Under the pieces are notes generated by a model. That model was not told the origin of the DNA. It ran no database searches and saw only the letters and a program-made list of their open reading frames with translations. From the NCBI GenBank assembly GCA_019894975.1, contig JAGXNO010000019.1, positions 1-63,137 of the forward strand: 63,137 nt of DNA. The letters are read 5' to 3'. This DNA comes from Promethearchaeota archaeon (GTDB lineage Archaea > Asgardarchaeota > Lokiarchaeia > Sigyniarchaeales > SOKP01). Positions 54,324 to 62,860 of the stretch are shown here, piece after piece. The translations under genes were made by a program, and so were the position numbers. Numbering within the stretch: position 1 is the stretch's first letter; the number at the start of each line of letters is the position of its first letter.

Positions 54324-55328
54324 ATGCATGTAGCAATACTCTCTCCGATTGCCTGGCGGACACCACCTCGGCATTATGGTCCTTGGGAATATTTAGTTTC
54401 ATTATTGACTGAAGGACTTGTTGAAGAAGGGGTTGAAGTAACTTTATTTGCTACGAAAGATTCTCAAACTAAAGGAAATCTTATTGGAGTATGTCCTCGG
54501 GGCTATGAAGAAGATAAAGAATTATTACCAAAAGTATGGGAGTGTATACATATTGCTGAATTGTTTGAAACAGGAGATAATTTTGACATTATCCATAATC
54601 ATTTTGATTTTCTTCCATTAACTTATATGAAAATGACAAAAACCCCAATAATCACTACAATTCATGGATTTTCTTCTCCAAAAATATTACCTGTATATAA
54701 AAAGTATAACAAGAAATGTTATTATGTATCAATAAGTGATTCAGATCGTAGCCCTGAACTTGATTATATTGCTACGGTTCATCATGGAATTGATTTAAAT
54801 CAATTTACATATAGGGCTGGAATAGGTAATTATTTATTATTTTTTGGACGGATTCATCATGATAAAGGAGCTAAAGAAGCCATTGAAATATCACTTAGAT
54901 TTGGTATGAAATTAATAATGGCAGGGATTATTCAAGATAAAAATTATTTTAATCAAAAAATAAAACCCTATTTAAATAATGACAAAGTTCAATATATTGG
55001 AAGTGTAAGCCCTGAACGAAGAAATAAGTTATTAGGGGAAGCTTATGCTTTAATTCATCCTATTAATTTTAATGAACCATTTGGATTATCTGTTGTTGAG
55101 GCAATGGCTTGCGGTACTCCAGTTGTAGCTTTTAATAGAGGAAGTATGCCTGAAGTAATAGCAGATGGTAAAACTGGATTTTTAATTAATTCAATTGAAG
55201 AAGCTGTTAAAGCATTAAAAAATATAAAAATCATAAATAGGTTTGATTGTCGCAAATGGGTTGAAGAAAAATTCAATGTCAAAAGAATGGTAAAAGATTA
55301 TATTCATATATATGAAAAAATCTGCTAA
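54324..55328 (+). CDS. GT4-family glycosyltransferase
   Basis: This 334-residue GT-B glycosyltransferase has the N-terminal PRHYGPWEYLVSLLTEGLVE motif (Gly-rich acceptor loop), and FGRIHHDKGAKEAIEIS at the start of the second domain. The donor-binding EX7E motif is present in NEPFGLSVVEAMACGTPVVA. GT4 enzymes use nucleotide-sugar donors to build polysaccharides, glycolipids or glycoproteins. It lacks membrane segments. The ATG at 54324 is preceded by AAAAGTGTAAAT. It stands near small remnants, so it may belong to a mobile or surface-glycan segment. Confidence 0.85.
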   Translation: MHVAILSPIAWRTPPRHYGPWEYLVSLLTEGLVEEGVEVTLFATKDSQTKGNLIGVCPRGYEEDKELLPKVWECIHIAELFETGDNFDIIHNHFDFLPLTYMKMTKTPIITTIHGFSSPKILPVYKKYNKKCYYVSISDSDRSPELDYIATVHHGIDLNQFTYRAGIGNYLLFFGRIHHDKGAKEAIEISLRFGMKLIMAGIIQDKNYFNQKIKPYLNNDKVQYIGSVSPERRNKLLGEAYALIHPINFNEPFGLSVVEAMACGTPVVAFNRGSMPEVIADGKTGFLINSIEEAVKALKNIKIINRFDCRKWVEEKFNVKRMVKDYIHIYEKIC

Positions 55329-55410
55329 GAAATAAAAAATTGGATATCTCAATTAGTTTTATAAAAACCTTGATATTGATCCGCTTATAAGATATCATAA
55401 TAACAATTAA

Positions 55411-55617
55411 AATTGCGACAATACCAATGAAGTTCTTACTATATTGGTTGGTTGCCAATTCTTTTCTTTGTCTTCATTTGAGAAAAAATATTTATTTGAA
55501 ACCAGCGGTGAACTAGTTTTTTTACTATGCATTTTCTTGGGATTGACACTCTATTGCTATCGTAGATTAATTCTGGGAATGAAAGGTATTCTTAAGTCAG
55601 GAATAGAAGAGAAATAA
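55411..55617 (+). other. Open frame with a hydrophobic segment, no clear start
   Basis: The frame encodes GELVFLLCIFLGLTLYCYRR, one likely membrane helix, and ends GMKGILKSGIEEK. No ATG is available; TTG 55444 is the only start. It may be a tail of a lost membrane gene. Nothing else is visible between 55329 and 55627. Confidence 0.2.
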
Positions 55618-55627
55618 GGAAGATATA

Positions 55628-55946
55628 ATGACAAATTTATATTCTAATAAATTCACAGGACTGGGATGGTGAAATCGGCACTCCCTTTGATGAAGAAACC
55701 ACAAAAGAAACATTATTGGAAGATTTGCGAGATCAGTTAGCCAATATTTCAAGTGCTGAAGATTACGAATTACTTTCTCATTGTTCATTCCAGTCGGTTA
55801 GAGAAGCACAATTAAAAGAATTAAAAGACTTAGCAATTACCACTTATGAGAGCTTTCACGGAATTGATAACTTCTTAGAAGCCCTCGATATAGAAGATAA
55901 AGAGGAGTATAGACAATTACGGGAGGAACCATATACTTATTATTAG
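55628..55946 (+). pseudogene. Small acidic protein gene with a likely one-base frameshift
   Basis: An ATG at 55628 with the SD-like GGAAG 6 bp upstream opens MTNLYSNKFTG and then meets a stop. From about 55657 another frame runs on as DWDGEIGTPFDEETTKETLL and continues LRDQLANISSAEDYELLSHC to a stop at 55946. The second frame has no start before TTG 55716, whereas the first has a good ribosome site. A single-base indel near 55655-55663 would join them into about 105 residues. The product is acidic and helical; I do not know its family. Confidence 0.45.
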
Positions 55947-55978
55947 TTTTTATTATTTTTCGTACGTATTATTATATT

Positions 55979-56005
55979 AGAATTATCGAAAATTAAAATA
56001 ATTAT
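55979..56005 (+). repeat. 27-bp direct repeat, copy 2
   Basis: This is the second copy of the repeat at 52597-52623 (one mismatch, G for C at position 10). It lies 80 bp upstream of the DUF362 gene, so it may also contribute promoter-like AT sequence. Confidence 0.5.
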
Positions 56006-56084
56006 GGTATAATTAATAAGATCCATATTTAATTTCAATGAATAATTTTGACTATAAAACCTTAGAGTTAAATAAGGTGTAAAC

Positions 56085-57290
56085 ATGAGTTCAGAAAAAT
56101 CAAAAGTTTATTTTGGTTCAGTCCAACACGGAAAAGTAGCTCAGATTGCTTGTTTTTCTGCAAAAGTAGATAAAATTACTGAAATGTTGATTGAACAGAC
56201 ACCTATTGCAAAGAAAGATAAAGTAGCAATTAAGATGCACCTAGGATTTAATGAGGGATATCAAACTATTCCTGTATTCTTTGTTCGGCGTCTTGTAGAA
56301 GCAGTAAAGAAGGCTGGAGGATACCCCTTCATCACAGATAATCCCACGGCGGTATATAATGCATATAAAAGAGGTTATACTCAGGAAACTTGTGGGTGTC
56401 CAATCATTCCGATAGCAGGTGTAAAGGATGGTTATACAACATCTGTAAAGATAAATTTTAAAGGAATCAAAACACTCGATCTTGGGGGTGCCTTAAAAGA
56501 TGCAGATGTTTTAATTGATTTAACCCATGCTAAGGGACATGGAGCATGTGGTTATGGTGGTGCTATCAAAAATCTCGCATTAGGGGGCTATTCAGGAATG
56601 TCTCGTTGGATGAAGATCCATGGTGTTGCTCAAGTGGATAAATATTGGGATAAAGAAAAAGGTACTCCCGAACATGCTAAGAAACTTGTTGATGCTTGTC
56701 CTTATGGTTCACTCAGATACGATGAAGCACAAGGCAATCTAATAAGAAATTACCATGATTGTCATCAATGTTTCACCTGTTTAGAAGTGGATCAAGGTGT
56801 TGGAGCATTAAAAGTTCCCCGAGAAAGTTATAGCGCGTTTCAGGAAATGATGGCAATCGCATCAAGTAAAGTACTTGAAACTTTTAAACCAGAAAAAGTG
56901 TTCTATTTGACTTTCTTATTACAAATAACAACTTTCTGTGATTGCTTGGGTATGGGACAGCCTCCCGTTGTTAATGATATAGGAGTTTTAGGATCTAAAG
57001 ATATTGTAGCAATAGAAACTGCTACTCTTGATCTTATTAAAAAAGAGGGGTTAATTGAAAAAGCTATTCCTCCATTTTTAAAGCATGTAAATTTAAATGC
57101 TGATGAAGATTTACATCCTTTTACAAGACTCCACGGCCCATACAAAGATCCATATGAAGCAGTAAATTTTATTGAAAAATTGGGTTTAGGGACTTCACAT
57201 TATGAACTAATTGAAATATTATCTCCAGAAGAAACAGCTAAAATGGAAACCGCTGAAAAGCAGTTTGAAGGAGAACCATCTTTCTTTTAG
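56085..57290 (+). CDS. DUF362 protein with a Cys-rich segment
   Basis: This 401-residue protein opens VYFGSVQHGKVAQIACFSAK and has DKVAIKMHLGFNEGYQTIPV, then DVLIDLTHAKGHGACGYGGA, the signature blocks of the DUF362 family. The middle contains cysteines that could hold a cluster (DACPYG, CHQCFTCLE). DUF362 proteins are often annotated as ferredoxin-like or iron-sulfur proteins of unknown reaction. It stands alone, with the tld genes convergent to it. The function is not established. Confidence 0.8.
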   Translation: MSSEKSKVYFGSVQHGKVAQIACFSAKVDKITEMLIEQTPIAKKDKVAIKMHLGFNEGYQTIPVFFVRRLVEAVKKAGGYPFITDNPTAVYNAYKRGYTQETCGCPIIPIAGVKDGYTTSVKINFKGIKTLDLGGALKDADVLIDLTHAKGHGACGYGGAIKNLALGGYSGMSRWMKIHGVAQVDKYWDKEKGTPEHAKKLVDACPYGSLRYDEAQGNLIRNYHDCHQCFTCLEVDQGVGALKVPRESYSAFQEMMAIASSKVLETFKPEKVFYLTFLLQITTFCDCLGMGQPPVVNDIGVLGSKDIVAIETATLDLIKKEGLIEKAIPPFLKHVNLNADEDLHPFTRLHGPYKDPYEAVNFIEKLGLGTSHYELIEILSPEETAKMETAEKQFEGEPSFF

Positions 57291-57344
57291 CTGAATTTTT
57301 ATTTTTTAATACATGAAAAGAAAAAAAATGAAATTTTTTATTTC
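57291..57344. terminator. Bidirectional T/A-rich terminator
   Basis: Convergent genes end on both sides. T runs on the plus strand (TTTTTATTTTTT) and A runs that read as T on the minus strand (GAAAAAAAATG region) make a shared termination zone. Confidence 0.45.
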
Positions 57345-58685
57345 TTAAAAGGATACAGTTAGATTCGAAAATGCAATATAGGGTAGGAGAGAATTTTCAA
57401 TAAATTCTGTTTCTTTTGAAATATGTTGGCAGTTTTTTATCATTTCAAGGACATTTCCGCTTACATTCCCAAGCTTTATCGGATTTTTAAATTCACCATT
57501 TTTGATATAATATCCATTCCTTATTTCAGCTCCAAAAAAACCGGATAATTCTTCAGGATTCAACCAAGAGAATTTCTCTATGATGTAACCTTCCTTTATG
57601 TTGGAAATCATTTCTTCTAGGGTTATATCTCCAGGATAAATTTGAAAATTGCTAACACCGTTATCTACAGCCCCACTTATACCTCTAATCCCATTACCTG
57701 TAGATTCAGTGTTTTCTAATATTGCATATTTTTCATCAAATATACGACTCTGGAAAATACCATTTCTAATAATTTCAGTGTTCTGGTGCGGAGTTCCTTC
57801 CCCATCCCAAGGATTAGTACTCAATCCTCCTTCGAGTAAACCATTATCAGCCACAGAAATATCTTCAGAAGCCACTTCCTCATCAAGTTTATATGATGAT
57901 AAATTCTGACTGAGAGCTTGTCCTGATGCATGAAAACCGACTACAGGAATAATGGCTTTATGTAATTCATATGGGGCAAAAACTACGGTTGCTTTTTTAC
58001 TTGGTTTTGGTGGTTTTGCGTTTAAATTATCTCTTGCGAGTTTAGCCCATTTTTCAACTCGAGATTGAAAATCAAGATGGCTTTTCTCCTTGAAATATTG
58101 GTTTATCCAAAATTCTGATAACTTACCATTCTTTTCGGCTTTTAAAGAAAATTCAATAAAGAAGAAGGTTTTAAGGGCGCTCACGTCTAATCCATTACTA
58201 TTTCTTAAAAATTTCTTTTGTGTGTGAATTCTAAAACGACCAAAAGTAGGAACGACTCCTTTCTGTTCTTCTACAACTGTTACTAACTCTTCACTTAGAA
58301 CTTTCTTACTTCCTTCTGGATCCTTAAGAATTTTATCTTCTGCTATTAGAATATCTTGAGGTGTTTTTTTCTCTGGAAAATGATATTTTGAACTAATATT
58401 GTTTTTGGAGATTAATTCACACACTTCTATATTTTTAGAAATTTCTTTCGAATCGAAAGAATTTCCTTTTACAACTCCAATTCCTGTTTGATCTCCTTTT
58501 TGAGTAAGGATGCGCATAATATACTCAAAATCATTGACTTCTCTTTCAGTTTCGGAATTAGTTTTAAGAAAGATTGTCTCATAATTCATTCTATCAATAA
58601 AGAGAATTTCATATTCCTGAATATTTTTTAACTTCAAATTTTTTTCAATTAAATCAAGTCTATTATCATTCATTCTTGGTCTCAC
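57345..58685 (-). CDS. tldE: TldE/PmbA-type partner of TldD
   Basis: This 446-residue member of the TldD/PmbA family lacks the HExxxH zinc motif. It keeps the family blocks (VVFAPYELHKAI, VADNGLLEGGLSTNPWDGEG, IRGISGAVDNGVSNFQIYPG). In the archaeal and bacterial TldD/TldE complex, the E subunit supports the peptidase. The start overlaps the stop of tldD by 4 bp, which supports a stoichiometric complex. Confidence 0.9.
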   Translation of the reverse strand: MRPRMNDNRLDLIEKNLKLKNIQEYEILFIDRMNYETIFLKTNSETEREVNDFEYIMRILTQKGDQTGIGVVKGNSFDSKEISKNIEVCELISKNNISSKYHFPEKKTPQDILIAEDKILKDPEGSKKVLSEELVTVVEEQKGVVPTFGRFRIHTQKKFLRNSNGLDVSALKTFFFIEFSLKAEKNGKLSEFWINQYFKEKSHLDFQSRVEKWAKLARDNLNAKPPKPSKKATVVFAPYELHKAIIPVVGFHASGQALSQNLSSYKLDEEVASEDISVADNGLLEGGLSTNPWDGEGTPHQNTEIIRNGIFQSRIFDEKYAILENTESTGNGIRGISGAVDNGVSNFQIYPGDITLEEMISNIKEGYIIEKFSWLNPEELSGFFGAEIRNGYYIKNGEFKNPIKLGNVSGNVLEMIKNCQHISKETEFIENSLLPYIAFSNLTVSF

Positions 58686-60073
58686 CCAGGACTAATTAAA
58701 GCTTCTGTTATTCTTGTATAACTACCCCCACTTCCGACGGGTATATGATCTTCATCTCCTTTACCACATGTTCCTCCATCTATAGCAAGCTTATCGCGAC
58801 TTATTGCATCAATGTTGTTTAATACTTCTAAAACACTACCAGTTAAGGCAACAGCTTTCAGAATTTTTGTTTTTTCTCCGTTCTCAATTAAGTAGCCTTT
58901 CTTTGAAGTATTCTGCATTCCTCCTCCAAGAGGGTCTTCCATACCATAATATCCATGAACCAATATAACCCCATATTTAATTTCTGAGATCATTTCATCG
59001 AGTGAATAATCTCCTGATTCAAAATATGTATTAGTCATTCTAGGATGAACAGGGTGAGCAAAGCTTTCTCTTCTTCCATTTCCTTTAGGAATAGCATTCA
59101 AAGCGGAAGCAGTACGTCTATCATAGATAAAATCTTTTAAAATTCCATTTTCAACCAATACATTTTTATCAGCTTTAATCCCTTCATCATCAAAAAAGTA
59201 AGTCCCGATTGTATTTTCAATAGTAGGTGTATCGCATATTGTACAAATTTCAGATGCAACTTTTTTGTTTAACAGGGGTTTCAAATAGCTTCTACCTCTT
59301 AAAATCTGGTCTGCTTCAAGTCCATGTCCAAAACTTTCATGAGCAACCAAACCAGTCATCTGGGGATCTAAAATAACAGAGTGTTTACCAGAAGGTGCTA
59401 ATTCAGCATTTAACATTTCCAAGGATTGTTCTGCTATTTGATCTAATTTTGAATTATCTAATTCATCAAAGAATTCAAAACCTATCTCTCCTGATTTGAT
59501 GTAGTAATCAAAATCAGCATTAGAGCCTTCTTTTGCAAGAGGCATAGCAGCAAAGTTGATTCTGGGTATAACTTGTCTTAATTGACAACCTTCATTATTA
59601 AAGAATATTCGCTCCATTACTCGCTCAATATATTTAATCCTGACATTTACAATTCTATCATCATAGTTCATGAGATAGTCATGTATATATCGAATTTTCT
59701 GAAGTTTATCATCAATAGGTACATCTGAAGGATTTTGTTTTACTTTTATTTCCTTATTTAACTTCCACCCTTCAAATTCCGTTAAAGTTTCACCATAATT
59801 TGTAATAGTTGGAATTTTTTTGACAATTGATTTTGAAGATGCAATCTCATCAAAAGTAAATTCGTTCCATGTTCCAGTAAAAGTTCGAGCTACAATCCCA
59901 GATTTTTTGGTATTTACAGATATATCTTCAGCGGTCGGGGTTTTAGTTATAATAGTTGAAGAAACGGAATCATAAAGAATATCAAAATACTGGTTACTCC
60001 GTTTATAATTATTACAAATTTCCTCAAAAGTAGAGAAAATCTGAGAATATGATTTTTGGCTCATATTTTTCAA
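58682..60073 (-). CDS. tldD: TldD metalloprotease subunit
   Basis: This 463-residue protein contains the active-site HESFGHGLEAD (HExxxH, residues 245-250) and the family C-terminal blocks (GGTCGKGDEDHIPVG). It forms a heterodimeric protease with the next gene, which degrades peptides or matures small modified peptides. The 4-bp overlap with tldE implies coupled translation. The two genes are a conserved archaeal pair. Confidence 0.93.
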   Translation of the reverse strand: MKNMSQKSYSQIFSTFEEICNNYKRSNQYFDILYDSVSSTIITKTPTAEDISVNTKKSGIVARTFTGTWNEFTFDEIASSKSIVKKIPTITNYGETLTEFEGWKLNKEIKVKQNPSDVPIDDKLQKIRYIHDYLMNYDDRIVNVRIKYIERVMERIFFNNEGCQLRQVIPRINFAAMPLAKEGSNADFDYYIKSGEIGFEFFDELDNSKLDQIAEQSLEMLNAELAPSGKHSVILDPQMTGLVAHESFGHGLEADQILRGRSYLKPLLNKKVASEICTICDTPTIENTIGTYFFDDEGIKADKNVLVENGILKDFIYDRRTASALNAIPKGNGRRESFAHPVHPRMTNTYFESGDYSLDEMISEIKYGVILVHGYYGMEDPLGGGMQNTSKKGYLIENGEKTKILKAVALTGSVLEVLNNIDAISRDKLAIDGGTCGKGDEDHIPVGSGGSYTRITEALISPG

Positions 60074-60145
60074 ATCAATTTTATAGTAATAGTATATTTA
60101 GTTTTTAAATGGAAAAAATTAAAACTTTATTGGAGAATCTTTTTT

Positions 60146-61591
60146 TTACTCGATGTCTAATATGTCTTTAACCAATTTCTTTTTTTCTTCCAAATCTGTT
60201 AATCGGGAGATCATAACCCTCTGTGTAGCTGGTGAACCAGCCCCATGCATGCTTTCTGTCTTGTAACTTACTGAAGAGACTCCCATAGTTAAATTCTCAA
60301 TGAATCGCAAAACCCTGTAACGATCTTCAGCACATAAACCTTCACAAGTAACCAGATATTTTTCTAACAATGGTCCAATCTCCTTAGATTTAAAGTCAGC
60401 TTCAGAAGGTAGAGTACATATAATTCCCCCTGCTATATCTTCTGCTAATCGTCCTATTTCATATGGAAACCTAGTAACGTTCTGTTTACATACATTAGCT
60501 AAAAGCATATCCATTTCATAATTTCCTGCTTCTCTCTGAAAACCAAGAGAACTGCAGGCTATTCCGCAACTATAGAGCGTTTCATTTAAGTGTACCATCT
60601 CAACAAGTTTATCTCTAATATGGGAAGCCTTATCTGTTCCGTTATATTCTGAGATTAATGCAGCGGCCCCAATAAGAACATCTCCAACACCAACTTTACA
60701 ACCACCATAGGATTGACGATGAAATCCGCCGAAACGGTTGACTAATTCTCCTGAAAACTCAATCTCTCCTTTCATAAAAACATTTTCCATTGGTACGAAT
60801 ACATCATCAAAAATAACAAAGATCTCTTGTCCACCATATTTAAAATTGCCGATATCTAGCTTTCCCTCTTCCATTTTACGAGTATCACAAGATTGTCTTC
60901 CATACACTAATGTTATTCCTTTAGTATTAGTATCAATTCCAAAACTTACAGCATATTCTTCTTCACCAGCCCTTAGTGCTAACGTGGGCATGACTATCAC
61001 TCGATTGGAGTTTAAATATCCGGTTTGATGAACTTTTGCACCTCGAACGATAATCCCATCATCATTTTCATCTACAATATGAAGATATGAATCAGGATCA
61101 GGTTGCTGATTCGGTCTTTTACTCCTGTCCCCTTTAGTATCTGTCATTGCCCCGTCAACCATTAAATCCTGATTTTGGACCTCAATCCAATATTTCTTAA
61201 ACCGGTTATGATATCCTGTTCCGTTTTTTTTATCCATTTCATAGGTTACGCTGTATAATGAGTTTCCTGCATCAAATCCAACACATCGTTGGAAACAACA
61301 GGCAGTGTGTTGCCCTAATAATCTTTGCATTTTTACTTTATTAATTAGATCATCAATAGATTGATGGATATGAGTGAATCTATTTATTATTTCACCAGTT
61401 AAATGGGAAGTTGCGGTCATGATGCTACGATATTCATCCATTTGCGCCAATTCATAAATTTTCATTACAGTGTTAATTGATGGCTTAATGATTGGATGAT
61501 TCCAGAACTCTTCCACCTTTTCACCAAACATATACAAATTAACTGGTCTTTTAATACTTTCTAAATATTCTTCTGGTGTTTTTAATGGCAT
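60146..61591 (-). CDS. abfD: 4-hydroxybutyryl-CoA dehydratase (HpaB-fold FAD/4Fe-4S enzyme)
   Basis: This 481-residue protein has the 4Fe-4S ligands of the dehydratase: Cys99 and Cys103 (ACCFQRCVGFD), and an H-x6-C motif (HRQSYGGC, His291 and Cys298). These match the known Cys99/Cys103/His292/Cys299 set of the Clostridium aminobutyricum enzyme to within a residue, which separates it from cluster-free HpaB oxygenases. The FAD/substrate region includes GITLVYGRQSCDTRK. It dehydrates 4-hydroxybutyryl-CoA to crotonyl-CoA via a radical mechanism, in fermentation of 4-aminobutyrate or succinate, or in the 4-hydroxybutyrate branch of carbon fixation. No CoA-transferase lies next to it. Confidence 0.9.
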   Translation of the reverse strand: MPLKTPEEYLESIKRPVNLYMFGEKVEEFWNHPIIKPSINTVMKIYELAQMDEYRSIMTATSHLTGEIINRFTHIHQSIDDLINKVKMQRLLGQHTACCFQRCVGFDAGNSLYSVTYEMDKKNGTGYHNRFKKYWIEVQNQDLMVDGAMTDTKGDRSKRPNQQPDPDSYLHIVDENDDGIIVRGAKVHQTGYLNSNRVIVMPTLALRAGEEEYAVSFGIDTNTKGITLVYGRQSCDTRKMEEGKLDIGNFKYGGQEIFVIFDDVFVPMENVFMKGEIEFSGELVNRFGGFHRQSYGGCKVGVGDVLIGAAALISEYNGTDKASHIRDKLVEMVHLNETLYSCGIACSSLGFQREAGNYEMDMLLANVCKQNVTRFPYEIGRLAEDIAGGIICTLPSEADFKSKEIGPLLEKYLVTCEGLCAEDRYRVLRFIENLTMGVSSVSYKTESMHGAGSPATQRVMISRLTDLEEKKKLVKDILDIE

Positions 61592-61721
61592 AATTATTAT
61601 CTCTTCTAAATATATTGAGTTAGGTTGAATATTGATAATTTAGTAGTATAAAAATGCAAGTTTTTAAAATTTAATTGTAATGAAGAATAACTAAATGGAG
61701 AACCCTTTGGTTATAAATATG

Positions 61722-62657
61722 CTATTCTTCTTGTAATGATTCTTCTTCACTTTTTTTCTCGATTTTAGAAGTTTGAGAGAAAGCTTGAGACTGTTCTTCT
61801 AGATAACTTATTCTTTTTTCTAAAATAGTCATCGTTTCTATTATATTATTGATAATTTTATTTGTCTCCCTAATTTCAAAATGGAGATCCCCGAGTTGAT
61901 TAAGGATAAATGTCATAACTTTAGATTCTTGAACTGGTTCAATTAACCAATTTATTATATTTTGCAGAAATCTTTGATTATCTAAAGAATTTAACCCAAT
62001 GTTTGAATCAGAGGTAAAGATATCAATATCTCCGATTGCGACTACTTTTCCTTGTCCAAATTCTGTAAATGCCGCAATTATTTGCTCTTCCTCTTCACCT
62101 TCTTTAATCCATTGTTCATTGGTGCTATCAAATATTTCTGGCCAAGAATCTTGTTCAGATTTTAATAAAGGTTTCGCATCTTTACTTAGGAAAATTGAGC
62201 ATGCTCCACCAATTCTAATTTCCCTAATGTGCTTTGTTAATTGATTCTTTGAGAATTTTTGAATATGTAATGTACTTGTACAGTTTTGATTTGCCTTATT
62301 TACTTCTTTAATTAGGTTTTTTTCAAATTTTATACCAAATTTTCCAGAAAGATCATTAATATTAGTCTTCTGAAGATAATCAGACCCGTACTCACTCAAT
62401 AAAAGCAAACCCCCTCCCGATCTTACGAAATCAACTACAATTTTAATTTCATTAGAAGAAAATAAATCATCGATGGCATTCCCAATAACTAAAAGATCCA
62501 CATCCCTTACAACATCTTTTACGAGATGTTTGCTATCGTTTAATTTTATGGTTATATCCAATCTTCTTAATAAATTTGCAAAATCAGAGAATTCTTTATC
62601 TTCTATGTTCAACATTTCATTATGAGCGGTGTCAAATAAAATAGTTTTTTGCAGCAT
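61722..62657 (-). CDS. IFT52/GldG-like (GIFT/DUF4350-type) protein with C-terminal coiled-coil
   Basis: The N-terminal ~240 residues have a Rossmann-like alpha/beta pattern with DLLVIGNAIDDLF, VDFVRSGGGLLLLSEYGSDY (the Gly-rich loop common to GIFT and GATase-like domains) and GQGKVVAIGDIDIF. The C-terminal ~60 residues form a coiled-coil (NKIINNIIETMTILEKRISY) with an acidic tail. The same kind of domain occurs in IFT52 of eukaryotic cilia and in GldG-type bacterial and archaeal proteins. No membrane segment is present. It may be a soluble scaffolding protein; the link to IFT52 is structural inference only. Confidence 0.55.
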   Translation of the reverse strand: MLQKTILFDTAHNEMLNIEDKEFSDFANLLRRLDITIKLNDSKHLVKDVVRDVDLLVIGNAIDDLFSSNEIKIVVDFVRSGGGLLLLSEYGSDYLQKTNINDLSGKFGIKFEKNLIKEVNKANQNCTSTLHIQKFSKNQLTKHIREIRIGGACSIFLSKDAKPLLKSEQDSWPEIFDSTNEQWIKEGEEEEQIIAAFTEFGQGKVVAIGDIDIFTSDSNIGLNSLDNQRFLQNIINWLIEPVQESKVMTFILNQLGDLHFEIRETNKIINNIIETMTILEKRISYLEEQSQAFSQTSKIEKKSEEESLQEE

Positions 62658-62822
62658 ATTTTCCGGCGTCTCTAAAGAATTAATCTCTCTAAAGGAAGGT
62701 CAATAGTTATTACTTAATTATTAAAATAAGGTTATGTCTCTAATGAAAATTCAAATATAAAAATCATTTTATATTGTTTCTCTATACCAAAAATTTTTAA
62801 CTCTTTTTTGGATTAGATCAAG

Positions 62823-62834
62823 TGATATAAATAT
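62823..62834 (+). promoter_or_regulatory. Probable TATA box of purA
   Basis: TGATATAAATAT lies 27-38 bp before the ATG, the usual archaeal distance for a short leader. Confidence 0.4.
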
Positions 62835-62860
62835 GAAAAATATCAAACGGAAAATGATTT

